From the NCBI RefSeq assembly GCF_000633595.2, contig NZ_JIBU02000008.1, positions 124,001 to 188,000 of the forward strand: a DNA stretch of 64,000 nucleotides, read 5' to 3'. The notes beneath the pieces are model-generated. The model did no database searches, had not been told where the DNA came from, and saw only the letters and a program-made list of their open reading frames with translations. Source of the stretch: Clostridium drakei. Lineage in GTDB: Bacteria; Bacillota; Clostridia; Clostridiales; Clostridiaceae. Of the stretch, positions 19,759 to 27,846 are shown in pieces. The position numbers and the translations under genes were made by a program. How positions within the stretch are numbered: position 1 is the stretch's first letter; each line of letters opens with the position of its first letter.

Positions 19759-19801
19759 TATATGTGATATTTAGAATAAAATTATATTTGAATCAGAAAA
19801 T

Positions 19802-19834
19802 GGATAGCACAAGTTGTTATCCTTATTTTTATTT
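19802..19834 (+). terminator. Terminator after the 120-aa gene (copy 1)
   Basis: GGATAGCA and TGTTATCC form a stem (one G-T pair) around CAAGT, followed by TTATTTTTATTT. The same element occurs at 41949 and 55885. Confidence 0.7.
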
Positions 19835-19940
19835 CACTGCAAAAGAATAAGAAAATACACTGCATAAAAACTTTGTAAGAACAGAAAAAGCGATAACACT
19901 AGGCATATCAATATTTTCTGCTAAATTACACACCTAAAAC

Positions 19941-19970
19941 TTAACTGCATAATCTAAATAATGCAGTGAA
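19941..19970. promoter_or_regulatory. 30-bp dyad upstream of the 203-aa gene (copy 1)
   Basis: TTAACTGCAT, a 10-base spacer AATCTAAATA, then ATGCAGTGAA. One base in the left arm differs from the perfect dyads at 42088-42117 and 56024-56053. Additional half-like elements CACTGCA occur at about 19834 and 19859. It could be an operator or a recombinase-binding site. Confidence 0.55.
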
Positions 19971-20049
19971 CCAGCCTGTAACGAATCAACCTTCAAACAT
20001 ATATTATTCCTTTGAATAAGAAAATAAAAATTCAAGGGAGGAAATAAGT

Positions 20050-20661
20050 ATGAACACATCAAATAGTGCTTCAATCCTTAGCAAATTCATAGCTAATGAG
20101 ATAGAAATGATCTACAGAAGGTACAACGGAATTCCACAGGAAGAAATAGACATGGTATCAGAATTCATAGAAAAATTAGAAAGAAATAAGGTAGAGCTTG
20201 AACCATATCTATCTTATAACACTACAAAGGTATTAGCTGAAGCGTGTAAAGATATAAAAGATGGAGATTTGATTAATTTCTATGTTTTTGTAAGATGTGG
20301 TGTAGGTTTAGACTTAGATATTGAAAAGGTAAAAGATGCTTATGGAAGATTAAAAGACTATGGATATGTAGAACTAAACTGCTATTATATCTACTATAAG
20401 CATAGAGAAGATGTAATGAAGAAAATAGCTGAGGATGAATTAAATGATAAGCTATATGATGCTGATTATATAACAGCTATGTATAATGAAGAAGAACTTG
20501 CTGACATGTGGATCTTTGGTACAACAAAGGAAGAAGCAGCAAAACAATATCTAATAGACAATGACTGGTGGAATGTATTAGAATCCAACGAACCAATAGA
20601 AGGCTACATTGATTCTAACGGCAATGAAATCTACTACTGCTACGCTGGAAGAGAGGTGTAG
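20050..20661 (+). CDS. Hypothetical element protein, copy 1 (203 aa)
   Basis: It starts after CAAGGGAGGAAATAAGT. The protein is soluble, acidic and mainly helical, ending in a tryptophan- and tyrosine-rich part (WIFGTTKEEAAKQYLIDNDW). Related 201-residue copies lie at 42196 and 56135, about as similar to each other as expected for diverged paralogues. Each is first in a tight set with the 119-aa protein (3-base gap) and IntA (2-base gap), so the three are very likely translated together. No known domain is recognised. An accessory role in integration or its control is possible from context only. Confidence 0.7.
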   Translation: MNTSNSASILSKFIANEIEMIYRRYNGIPQEEIDMVSEFIEKLERNKVELEPYLSYNTTKVLAEACKDIKDGDLINFYVFVRCGVGLDLDIEKVKDAYGRLKDYGYVELNCYYIYYKHREDVMKKIAEDELNDKLYDADYITAMYNEEELADMWIFGTTKEEAAKQYLIDNDWWNVLESNEPIEGYIDSNGNEIYYCYAGREV

Positions 20662-20664
20662 GAA

Positions 20665-21024
20665 ATGATTAAGATAGCATATAGAAGCGAAATAGTAACT
20701 ATAAAACACTTACCAGTAGAAGTTGTAAATGTAGTATCAGAGATAGCAACCATACTTGATGATAACTATGGAGAAGAAAGAAATGCAGATGATGATGGTG
20801 GTTATATTCTAGTAGTGGAAAATGAAGAGGATATTAAGAAGCTCAATGATGAAATAGGAATAGATATAAGTACTGCTATACCAGAATATGTTGATTTAAT
20901 TAAATGTAGCAATGGAGAAGAATACACTAATTCACTAATACTATGCAATAACGACTTTGGGATAAGTTTAATAATCTCTCTAAATCTAACATCTGAAAAT
21001 CTACTTGATTATAGGCAGGAATAG
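20665..21024 (+). CDS. Hypothetical element protein, copy 1 (119 aa)
   Basis: The start is 3 bases after the 203-aa stop, with GAGAGGTGTAG upstream. The protein is acidic with EEERNADDDGGYILVVENEED-like content and no membrane segment. A second full copy is at 42805 and a truncated one at 56744. Its stop is 2 bases before IntA. The conserved coupling to IntA suggests shared expression. I do not recognise the family. Confidence 0.68.
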   Translation: MIKIAYRSEIVTIKHLPVEVVNVVSEIATILDDNYGEERNADDDGGYILVVENEEDIKKLNDEIGIDISTAIPEYVDLIKCSNGEEYTNSLILCNNDFGISLIISLNLTSENLLDYRQE

Positions 21025-21026
21025 CT

Positions 21027-21923
21027 ATGGATGCTAATACTATTGCTGAAAAGATAGCTATTGAATTTGAAGAAGCACTAATTGCAGATGGTAAAGCAGA
21101 GAAAACAATAGAAAGCTATGTAGGTGATGTTGGAGCCTTTTTTCAATGGTTAGAATCTAAGGATAATACCTTCACAGGAACACTAAAAAGATTCCATATC
21201 ACAGCCTATAGAAATTATCTAGTGCAAAATAATTATGAGGTAAATACAATCAATAAGAAAATCAATAGCCTTCAATCCTTAAATCAATTCCTCATAGACA
21301 GTAGCTACCTAAAGGAGCAGGTAGTAGATTTAAGAAAAGATAAAGTAAAGGTAGCTGCAGGTAGTGAAGGAGAAGTTGAAGTATTTATTGATGCAGAAAT
21401 AGAGAAGATCCTATTCTACATTCAATCAGAAGAAGTAACTTCAAGGGACAGACTAATACTACTACTGCTTCTATATACAGGCGTAAGAGTTAGCGAATTA
21501 GTAAATGTAAAGCTAAAAGATGTAGATGTATTAGCAATGAATCTAACTGTAGCTTGGGGAAAAGGTGGCAAAAGAAGAGAAGTCCCTCTAAAGGGAGAAG
21601 TCATAGATGCACTGAGGGAATACCTAGAGGGAGAACGGAAGGACAGTAAATTTGCAGACAGTGAATACCTAATACTGACCAACCGTTCCCCAAAGATGGA
21701 CAGGGATGCAGTTAATAAACTCCTAAGCAAACTGGAAAAGAAGCTAAGCATAAGGATGCACCCACACAAATTCCGCCATACATTCTGTACAAGGCTTCTG
21801 AGAAAAGGCGTAGAACTCACCACAGTGGCAAAACTGGCAGGACATGCATCCATCCAGACAACAGCAAAATTCTACATCAACACATCACAGAAGGACAAGA
21901 GGGATGCAGTAGAGCTTCTATAA
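21027..21923 (+). CDS. Tyrosine recombinase IntA, copy 1 (298 aa)
   Basis: An XerC/XerD-sized enzyme. An N-terminal SAM-like core-binding domain covers residues ~8-95 (KTIESYVGDVGAFFQWLES). The catalytic domain has R154 (TGVRVSEL), K179 (WGKGGKRR), H247 and R250 (HKFRHTF), H273 (GHASIQTT) and nucleophile Y283 (FYINTS), so the full active set is present. Such enzymes cut and rejoin DNA at short sites with inverted arms. It is coupled to the two upstream hypothetical genes. The copy at 43167 is very similar and a fragment survives at 50148. It is distinct from the IntB group at 34448, 48503 and 62923. Its target site is unknown; the dyads reported here are candidates. Confidence 0.9.
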   Translation: MDANTIAEKIAIEFEEALIADGKAEKTIESYVGDVGAFFQWLESKDNTFTGTLKRFHITAYRNYLVQNNYEVNTINKKINSLQSLNQFLIDSSYLKEQVVDLRKDKVKVAAGSEGEVEVFIDAEIEKILFYIQSEEVTSRDRLILLLLLYTGVRVSELVNVKLKDVDVLAMNLTVAWGKGGKRREVPLKGEVIDALREYLEGERKDSKFADSEYLILTNRSPKMDRDAVNKLLSKLEKKLSIRMHPHKFRHTFCTRLLRKGVELTTVAKLAGHASIQTTAKFYINTSQKDKRDAVELL

Positions 21924-21964
21924 CGAAATAAAAAAGAAAATAAGCATATATCATAATCTTAGAA

Positions 21965-21992
21965 GGTACATTCATACATGATGAATAGTACC
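21965..21992. repeat. Dyad after IntA (copy 1)
   Basis: GGTACATTCAT and ATGAATAGTACC form an imperfect inverted repeat, 42 bases after the IntA stop. The sequence is identical at 44105-44132 after the second IntA, where flanking bases are also conserved. It could be a recombination site or an RNA hairpin. Confidence 0.5.
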
Positions 21993-22030
21993 CTAGGAAC
22001 ACAGAGGATCATAAAAAGGAGGAGATATTA

Positions 22031-22177
22031 ATATTAGTAAAATGGGCTGTAGGTGGTGCTGTTATAGGAGCAATAGATGCTGTAATGACAGGTACAAGCA
22101 TTGGTTCAGGAATAGTATTTGGAGGGATAGTTGGTGTGGTCGTTAGAAAATGGATAGCAAGAAAGCTATGGATGTAG
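22031..22177 (+). pseudogene. Tiny glycine-rich hydrophobic protein, copy 1, start codon ATA (48 codons)
   Basis: The frame encodes LVKWAVGGAVIGAIDAVMTG and ends RKWIARKLWM. It aligns end to end with the intact 48-aa copy at 44170. There the first codon is ATG; here the same position is ATA, after AAAGGAGGAGATATTA. Unless ATA is used as a start, this copy is untranslated. The protein is one hydrophobic, glycine-rich segment with basic ends, like a small membrane peptide of unknown role. Confidence 0.5.
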
Positions 22178-22203
22178 AAGATGAAGTAAGATGAAAATAA
22201 TTA

Positions 22204-22245
22204 AGCATCTAATCTCAAATAAATGAGGTTAGGTGCTATTTTTGT
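22204..22245 (+). terminator. Terminator
   Basis: AGCATCTAATCTCA pairs with TGAGGTTAGGTGCT (G-T pairs) around AATAAA, followed by TATTTTTG. Confidence 0.75.
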
Positions 22246-22277
22246 GTATAAAAACAGAAATGAAAGGAATGAGGAAG

Positions 22278-22646
22278 ATGATAAATAGTCAATTAACAAT
22301 AGAAGATATTGAATATATCGAAAGAAGAACTAAGAAAGCTATTGAAAAATTCAACATAGAAAATCTAATGGACTATACTCTTGATTCTTATGGAGGATGT
22401 GACCTAATAGACTTCTATAAAACAATAGTTGAAGAGACTCTAATTGAAGAAGTTACTGTATGTGGAGAAGAATTAAGTGATGGAAAGTTTGAAATAACCT
22501 TTGAATTTGATGATAAAGACAGATGGTATATAGATAGTTATGCTTGGGATACTGTAGAAATTATATTAGAGAGCTTAATGGATAATGTAATAATTCCACA
22601 TATGAAAAGGGGGAGAACATCATGTCAAAATCAATATATTGCATAG
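22278..22646 (+). CDS. Hypothetical protein upstream of RadC-like gene (122 aa)
   Basis: ATG at 22278 is placed 9 bases after AAAGGA. An upstream start at 22233 would run through the terminator region and is unlikely. The protein is acidic (ELSDGKFEITFEFDDKDRWY) and without membrane segments. Its last 25 bases overlap the RadC-like gene, so the two are translationally coupled. No family recognised. Confidence 0.6.
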   Translation: MINSQLTIEDIEYIERRTKKAIEKFNIENLMDYTLDSYGGCDLIDFYKTIVEETLIEEVTVCGEELSDGKFEITFEFDDKDRWYIDSYAWDTVEIILESLMDNVIIPHMKRGRTSCQNQYIA

Positions 22647-23146
22647 GAAAAAGTAAAGAAGAACAAGTAGCAATGACGGTTTGTGAAAAAAATAGTAAGA
22701 CAGCAGCTAAAAGAGTAAACATAGTATCTATAAAGATGGTTAGAGAAGGAAGTATTCTCTATGATGTAAGAAAGATAGGTTCACCATCAGATGCAGTAGA
22801 TTTAGGCAGAAGATTCTTAGAAGAAGCAGATAGAGAACAACTAATAGTATGTTGCTTAGATACAAAGAATCAGCCGCTATCATTAAATGTAGCAAGTGTA
22901 GGTAGTTTAAATAGCTCAATAGTGCACCCAAGAGAAGTATTCAAAATAGCAGTTTTATCAAATGCAGCTTCAATAATAGTATTCCACAATCATCCATCTG
23001 GAGATACTGCTCCTTCTGCAGAAGATATAAATGTAACCAATCGGTTAAAAGAAGCAGGAAAGCTAATAGGAATAGAGCTAATAGACCATATCATCATAGG
23101 TTCAGAGGGTAAATACTGCAGTCTGAAAGAAAAAGGGATATTGTAG
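22622..23146 (+). CDS. RadC-like JAB/MPN domain protein (174 aa)
   Basis: The JAMM metal motif HNHPSGDTAPSAED lies near residues 120-135, preceded by SLNSSIVHPREVFKIAVLSN, the standard RadC (UPF0758) arrangement. Chromosomal RadC is about 220 residues and has an N-terminal helix-hairpin-helix region. This copy is shorter and lacks it, as is usual for RadC-like proteins on plasmids and integrative elements. The biochemical role of the family is unsettled. The 5' end overlaps the previous gene and has AAAGGGGG upstream. Confidence 0.82.
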   Translation: MSKSIYCIGKSKEEQVAMTVCEKNSKTAAKRVNIVSIKMVREGSILYDVRKIGSPSDAVDLGRRFLEEADREQLIVCCLDTKNQPLSLNVASVGSLNSSIVHPREVFKIAVLSNAASIIVFHNHPSGDTAPSAEDINVTNRLKEAGKLIGIELIDHIIIGSEGKYCSLKEKGIL

Positions 23147-23164
23147 GAGAAAGGAATGAATAAG

Positions 23165-23287
23165 ATGTCTAATAATAAAAGGTACATGACTAAAGAAATA
23201 CAACAGGAGATATCATTAGAACTACAATTATTCCTGTGGAATTGATTGATACACTAAAGGAACAAGGACAGAAACTAGACTACTTGC
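23165..23287 (+). pseudogene. DUF960-like gene remnant, frameshifted and truncated
   Basis: The start encodes MSNNKRYMTKEIQQEISLEL and QLFLWN, as in the intact DUF960-like protein at 44788. A TGA follows at 23243 because one base is missing relative to that copy. In the shifted frame DTLKEQGQKLDYLQ continues, then homology stops at about 23287, next to the following small gene's ribosome site. An intact but more diverged DUF960-like gene follows at 23541. Confidence 0.7.
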
Positions 23288-23317
23288 AGAAGAATACTAA
23301 AGAAGGAGGTACTACTA

Positions 23318-23464
23318 ATGGCGGAGATATTAGCACTAATAGGAAAGATAATACTAATTATAGCAGGAGGAATGAATGCAATTGAGGCAACAATGAAAGT
23401 AGCAAGAGAAACAGGAATAGACTTTGATATATTGTGGGACTTTCTACCTAATAAGTGGAAGTGA
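23318..23464 (+). CDS. Small membrane-like peptide (48 aa)
   Basis: ATG at 23318 follows AAGGAGGTACTACTA. The peptide MAEILALIGKIILIIAGGMN has a hydrophobic N-terminal half. Its C-terminal half (ETGIDFDILWDFLPNKWK) is amphipathic. It is followed at once by a terminator. It differs from the 48-codon peptide at 22031. Function unknown. Confidence 0.55.
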   Translation: MAEILALIGKIILIIAGGMNAIEATMKVARETGIDFDILWDFLPNKWK

Positions 23465-23472
23465 TACCACAT

Positions 23473-23500
23473 AGCAGCTGATTTGAGTAGGCTGCTTTTT
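23473..23500 (+). terminator. Terminator
   Basis: AGCAGC and GCTGCT flank a 12-base loop and are followed by a short T-run. Confidence 0.6.
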
Positions 23501-23540
23501 GCTTATTAAAAGCCTGAAATAATATTAAGGAGGAGAAAAG

Positions 23541-23849
23541 ATGTTTGATAAGAATAGATACATTACAAGAGGAGTAAAAGAAGAAATAGGACTAGATATT
23601 CAAATATTGATATGGAGCTATATAGATGCTTTAAAAAAGAGAAAAGATATTAATGTTGACTACTTACAGGTATTTGAATTAAATACTATTAATAGAAATG
23701 ATATATTCAATCAAAAGCTAGTACACAAACAAGAATTAGCACCGTATGAAAAATTGTATTTACTAAATGTTGAAGAACCAGTAAATAAGAAAGTATATGT
23801 AATTGATGAAGGTGATTACTCTACTATGTTATTAGCAGAAGAGTATTAG
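23541..23849 (+). CDS. DUF960-like protein (102 aa)
   Basis: The start has AAGGAGGAGAAAAG upstream. MFDKNRYITRGVKEEIGLDI, then LIWSYIDALKKR and DYLQVFEL, match the pattern of DUF960 proteins, short proteins found on phages and genomic islands of Firmicutes. Its paralogues here are the broken copy at 23165 and the copy at 44788. The function of the family is unknown to me. It sits in the same part of the unit in both arrays. Confidence 0.7.
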   Translation: MFDKNRYITRGVKEEIGLDIQILIWSYIDALKKRKDINVDYLQVFELNTINRNDIFNQKLVHKQELAPYEKLYLLNVEEPVNKKVYVIDEGDYSTMLLAEEY

Positions 23850-23890
23850 AGATAATAAAAGGACAAGTCTTTCACATAAAATTACATCAG

Positions 23891-24253
23891 CTACTTATTA
23901 TCTCTTAACACCTTTTTAGCCTCTAAATAGTGCAATAGTTCCCTCTTATCCTCTATGCTCCAGTTTTTAAAATCCTTAAGCAATTCAACTACAGGAACGA
24001 ATTCTGTATCTTCAATAGCTCCACCAAATAAGCTGTTTTCTGAATCATCTACAAAGTATGAAACTGGTGTATTTAAAGCTTTAGCAATGATTTTTAGATT
24101 ATCTATTGATGGATTGCTTCTATAATTTTCAATATCACTCAAAAATGATACAGATATCCTGGATTCTGACATTTCAGCAGTAGTATCAGATAGTTTTTGT
24201 AATGACATTCCATTAGCTTTTCTAATAGCCTTTAATTTATCTCCTAATTTCAT
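23891..24253 (-). CDS. XRE-family transcriptional regulator (120 aa)
   Basis: An N-terminal helix-turn-helix of the Cro/C1 type (LKAIRKANGMSLQKLSDTTA, then SFLSDIENYRSNPSIDNLKI) spans residues 5-65. A C-terminal extension ends ELLHYLEAKKVLRDNK, a possible dimerisation helix. A start at 24253 is supported by TAGGAGGTTATT upstream on the minus strand. It is divergent from the small XRE gene at 24421, sharing a ~170-base control region with a dyad. This is the classic layout of a phage or island regulatory switch. Confidence 0.85.
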   Translation of the reverse strand: MKLGDKLKAIRKANGMSLQKLSDTTAEMSESRISVSFLSDIENYRSNPSIDNLKIIAKALNTPVSYFVDDSENSLFGGAIEDTEFVPVVELLKDFKNWSIEDKRELLHYLEAKKVLRDNK

Positions 24254-24370
24254 AATAACCTCCTAAAATTTCCGCAAATAACGTATTAGTTTTAGTATAA
24301 ACAAATTCAAGTAATTTGTAAAACCTCATAGAATAAACACAAAATTATTTTATACATACCATAAAAAATA

Positions 24371-24398
24371 TTGTATTTTTACGTAATAATCGTATAAT
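24371..24398 (+). promoter_or_regulatory. Promoter and dyad upstream of the 63-aa XRE gene
   Basis: TTGTAT at 24371-24376 and TATAAT at 24393-24398 are separated by 16 bases. Between them TTACG (24379-24383) and CGTATAA form a gapped dyad resembling the palindrome at 27490-27516, in front of the paralogous regulator. Confidence 0.6.
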
Positions 24399-24420
24399 AA
24401 ATATTGTGGGGGTGGTAGTT

Positions 24421-24612
24421 TTGGATAATATAGGTGAAAAAATTAAATGTGAAAGACTTAAGAAAAGTTTAAAGCAATATGAGTTGGCAGAAAAAGCGGG
24501 TATATCAAATACATATCTTTCAGATATTGAGCTTGGCAGGACAATTCCTTCATTGAAGACACTAAATAGAATAGCAAAGGTTCTAAAATTAGATGTCAAA
24601 AATCTTTTGTAA
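24421..24612 (+). CDS. Small XRE-family regulator (63 aa)
   Basis: TTG at 24421 is the chosen start, 5 bases after GGGGGTGG; a GTG at 24406 would lie upstream of that site. The protein is almost only a helix-turn-helix (KIKCERLKKSLKQYELAEKA, SNTYLSDIELGRTIPSLKTL). It is a close paralogue of the 64-aa protein at 27536. Proteins of this kind usually bind a dyad in their own promoter. A divergent XRE gene lies to the left and the secreted metalloprotein to the right. Confidence 0.8.
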   Translation: MDNIGEKIKCERLKKSLKQYELAEKAGISNTYLSDIELGRTIPSLKTLNRIAKVLKLDVKNLL

Positions 24613-24726
24613 AAAAAGAAGGTGAATAAATAGAAATTTTCAGCGTCAAGTTATGTTATAATTTTTAATCCTATCATTAGGAATGGTAGTAGTATATATG
24701 TAGTTGAAATTTAAGGGGGACATAGT

Positions 24727-27216
24727 ATGAAAAAATTATTAACTAAGTTATCAACTTTAGCGATTATATTATTCTTGTTTCAAGGTACTGTATTTGCAAA
24801 GTACGATGGAAAGCCCTTCACTGATACAGCAATTAATAAGGTATGGACTGTCCAAATGACAAATAATGTAGATTATACTACATTGGATGATAATACTGTA
24901 TTTGTAACTAATAATACTACGCATGAAAAAATACCAGTTACTTTATCACCTGTTCCTAATAATCCGAAAGCATTTCTTATTCAACCTAAAAGAAACTATG
25001 ATTATAGTACAACATATACTATAACTTTAAAGGGTTTAAAAAGTGCTAAAGGTAAGTCAATGGAGGCAGAAAGAACTGTTACATTTACTACAGTAGCTAA
25101 ATCAGAAACTCCTATAAATATTGGAAGCGCTCCAGATAAGAGTTTATCAGACCAACAATATGCGTATGAAGTAACTAAAGAGTTATCTGAAAATAAATAT
25201 CAAGGAAGACTTGTAGGAACTAACGGATATAAAGCTTCGGCAGATTATATTGCTAGCGTATTTAGTTCTCTTGGATTAAATACTGTGGATAATAATTATC
25301 TTGAAAGTTATCCTGCTTCTATAGCACAACTTAATAGTATGCCTACAATAAAAATTAATAATAAAACTTTAACTATGTTTACAGACTATAAGCTTCATGG
25401 TAATACTCCATCAGCTAATATTAATAGCAATCAAATAGTTTTTGTTGGAAATGGTTATTCAGAAGATTATAATGTGGATGTTAAAGGTAAAATAGTTTTA
25501 TTCAAAGCAGATGTAAAGACAGGAAATTCAATGGGTGTATTAGATAGAGTTAATATAGCAGCTCAAAAAGGTGCTATTACCGCTTTAATGATACCTAGCC
25601 AATACATGCCAATAACTACTGCTGAGAAACCTCTTAAATATGAACAAGGAAGCATACCTTGTATTTATATTACTAGAGATGTATCAAGTAATACCATAGG
25701 TCTTAATGTAGATTCATCTAATTTAGGTACTTTTAAAACAGCCACAGTGCAAATGACTATAGACGTAAATAGAAATAAAGTTAATGGATACAATGTATTA
25801 GGTATGATAAAAGGTAAAGATACAACTAAAACTATTGTAATAAGTGCTAGTTTAGATGGTTATGGTTCGTTACCAAATGGAAGAGTATTCCCAGGTGCTT
25901 CGGCAGATGCTTCAGGTGTAGGTACAATTGCTGCTGTTGCTAAATACTTTTCAACTAACCAACCTAATTATAATGTGTTATTTGCCGCATTTGGTAGCCA
26001 AACAGCACAAAGAGAAGGCTCCATATATTTTGTAAATAATTATAGCAATATAAAGAATGTTATAGCAGACATAGATATATATGATGTAGGTAATTCAAAT
26101 GGTATGCTATTCAATGCAGTAAAGAAAGAGTTTACAGATTTACATGATACTATAGCAAAACAACCAGGAATACATCTTACTGATACTGGTGCAGATGCCA
26201 ATTATCCATTTGGTAATAGCTATGACTTTGCATCAAAGGATATCCCTAGTGCATTTGTAAGATTTGGAGAAACTTCTGATTCATTAAAGGATACTATTTC
26301 AACAATAGATATTAATAAACTAGGTACAGTAATAAATGAAATCAAGAATGTAATAACCCAGTATCCATATAGCGGTACTTCTACTACTCCAGATACTCCT
26401 TCTGATACTCCTATAAAATTTGACAGTTCTAAAGTTGGTCATGAGTTAGTTCCATCTACAAATAAGACATTAAATACTTATGAGACAAAGTATACTAAAA
26501 TCTATTATACAGATAATTTTGCTGGATCTGTACAAGCAGCAATAAATGATTCAGATAAAGTAGATAAAGTATATGAAGACACTTTATGGTGGAATAAATA
26601 TCCAACACTACCAAATGAAAAATTAAAAATATACTGTGTTAACCAATGGGATGATGGATGGATAGTTACTAACAGAATGGACAAGAAAGGAACTGGAGAG
26701 AAAGGTGGCGGATATCAAAGCTTTACCGATTTTAGTTTAAGTGTAGTAAGACTTGATACTGAAGGTGCAGATAAAGAAGACGATTTTTGCAGTACAATTG
26801 CACATGAATTTAACCATGTATGTGCAATTCATAATCCTGTTTCCTTTAATACAGATTCTGATATGCAAAATCAAGAAGTAAGCGGTCATGTATATGCATT
26901 TGGTGGTCCAAGTATGAAATGGAACTATAAACGTTTAGTGCCAGGTACTACCAATAAGGCGGTCTATACTAACTTATCATATTGGGATGAATTTAATGGT
27001 GGAAAAATAACCGACCAATACGAAACATTATATAATAAATTAGCTACTATAGAAGTTTATATTTGGGCTAAGTATGGACAAGAGAAATGTAGAGACTTTC
27101 AATTCGACTTCTATGATGGACCACAAGTTACTCTAGATGATACTGTTAAGAAAGAATTAAATATACCATTACAACAATTATTAGATGATTGCTATAATTG
27201 GTATCAGCAAAATTAA
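24727..27216 (+). CDS. Secreted protein: Ig-like, degenerate M28 peptidase fold, HEFNH zinc motif (829 aa)
   Basis: The start follows TTAAGGGGGACATAGT. A signal peptide (LLTKLSTLAIILFLFQGTVF, then A/KYDG) leads to an SbsA-type Ig-like domain (~30-120), a PA-like insert (~240-330) and an M28 aminopeptidase-like core (~370-530). In that core the usual metal ligands are replaced: the His-x-Asp site reads SASLDG, the GADDNASG-type site reads GASADASG, and the EE pair reads SQ in AFGSQTAQ. The M28 part is therefore probably inactive. Near the C-terminus IAHEFNHVCAIHN (H693, E694, H697) is an intact HExxH zinc motif, suggesting a separate active metallopeptidase domain (~570-829). It probably acts outside the cell on surface proteins or wall partners. 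The substrate is unknown. Confidence 0.78.
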   Translation: MKKLLTKLSTLAIILFLFQGTVFAKYDGKPFTDTAINKVWTVQMTNNVDYTTLDDNTVFVTNNTTHEKIPVTLSPVPNNPKAFLIQPKRNYDYSTTYTITLKGLKSAKGKSMEAERTVTFTTVAKSETPINIGSAPDKSLSDQQYAYEVTKELSENKYQGRLVGTNGYKASADYIASVFSSLGLNTVDNNYLESYPASIAQLNSMPTIKINNKTLTMFTDYKLHGNTPSANINSNQIVFVGNGYSEDYNVDVKGKIVLFKADVKTGNSMGVLDRVNIAAQKGAITALMIPSQYMPITTAEKPLKYEQGSIPCIYITRDVSSNTIGLNVDSSNLGTFKTATVQMTIDVNRNKVNGYNVLGMIKGKDTTKTIVISASLDGYGSLPNGRVFPGASADASGVGTIAAVAKYFSTNQPNYNVLFAAFGSQTAQREGSIYFVNNYSNIKNVIADIDIYDVGNSNGMLFNAVKKEFTDLHDTIAKQPGIHLTDTGADANYPFGNSYDFASKDIPSAFVRFGETSDSLKDTISTIDINKLGTVINEIKNVITQYPYSGTSTTPDTPSDTPIKFDSSKVGHELVPSTNKTLNTYETKYTKIYYTDNFAGSVQAAINDSDKVDKVYEDTLWWNKYPTLPNEKLKIYCVNQWDDGWIVTNRMDKKGTGEKGGGYQSFTDFSLSVVRLDTEGADKEDDFCSTIAHEFNHVCAIHNPVSFNTDSDMQNQEVSGHVYAFGGPSMKWNYKRLVPGTTNKAVYTNLSYWDEFNGGKITDQYETLYNKLATIEVYIWAKYGQEKCRDFQFDFYDGPQVTLDDTVKKELNIPLQQLLDDCYNWYQQN

Positions 27217-27489
27217 TAAAGAATGAGAGCTATAGGGGATAACCTTGTAGCTCTATTTTATGTTTATTAGCATGTTTTTAAATCCTAAATATTGCATAAA
27301 ATCATTCTTCTCTTGTACGCTTCGATTATTTAACCATTCTAATGTCTTTCGATTTATTTCTTAAATCCATAATAAATTCCTAAATTTCCGTAAATAGCGT
27401 ATTGATTTAAACATATAAAAGATTAGTGAATATGTAAAAGTAAATAGAAAAAATAAGATGCTTTATGTTCAATGCGTAAAATATCTTGC
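27217..27489. pseudogene. Decayed copy of the divergent XRE control region
   Basis: The stretch from about 27355 to 27400 (CCTAAATTTCCG, AAATAGCGTATTGATTTA) resembles 24262-24295, the 5' end and leader of the minus-strand XRE gene at 23891. The start-like part of that gene survives only as a few codons before homology is lost. The pair of regulators was thus duplicated and the minus-strand partner decayed here. Confidence 0.5.
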
Positions 27490-27516
27490 ATATTATACGT
27501 TTGAAACGTATAATAT
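27486..27516 (+). promoter_or_regulatory. Promoter containing a 27-bp perfect palindrome (operator)
   Basis: TTGCAT (27486-27491) and TATAAT (27509-27514) are 17 bases apart. The palindrome at 27490-27516 has arms ATATTATACGTTT and AAACGTATAATAT around a central G, covering the spacer and -10. It directly precedes the 64-aa XRE gene, so autorepression is likely. Confidence 0.75.
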
Positions 27517-27535
27517 ATTTGAAGGGAGATGAAGG

Positions 27536-27730
27536 ATGAATAATATTGGTGAAAAAATTAGATATGAAAGACTTAAGAAAAGACTAAAACAATATGAATT
27601 AGCTCAGAAGTCAGGAATATCCAATACTTTTTTGTCTGATGTAGAAGTAGGACGAACTATGCCTTCAATTAAAACTATGGAAAAAATTGCTAAGGCACTA
27701 GAATTAAGTATTAAGGATTTTCTTGATTGA
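27536..27730 (+). CDS. Small XRE-family regulator (64 aa)
   Basis: ATG at 27536 follows GAAGGGAGATGAAGG. MNNIGEKIRYERLKKRLKQY, then SNTFLSDVEVGRTMPSIKTM, is a single Cro/C1 helix-turn-helix and is clearly paralogous to the 63-aa protein at 24421. The perfect palindrome in its promoter is the probable target. The next gene encodes a small membrane protein. Confidence 0.82.
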   Translation: MNNIGEKIRYERLKKRLKQYELAQKSGISNTFLSDVEVGRTMPSIKTMEKIAKALELSIKDFLD

Positions 27731-27846
27731 TATAAGTTGAATTTTATCAATTTAAAAAGGGAGGTAAGCACATAAAGGACAAGCATAGTATTAATAAATT
27801 TTATTAAAATAATTACAAAAATAATTTATAATGGGGGAATTTACAA

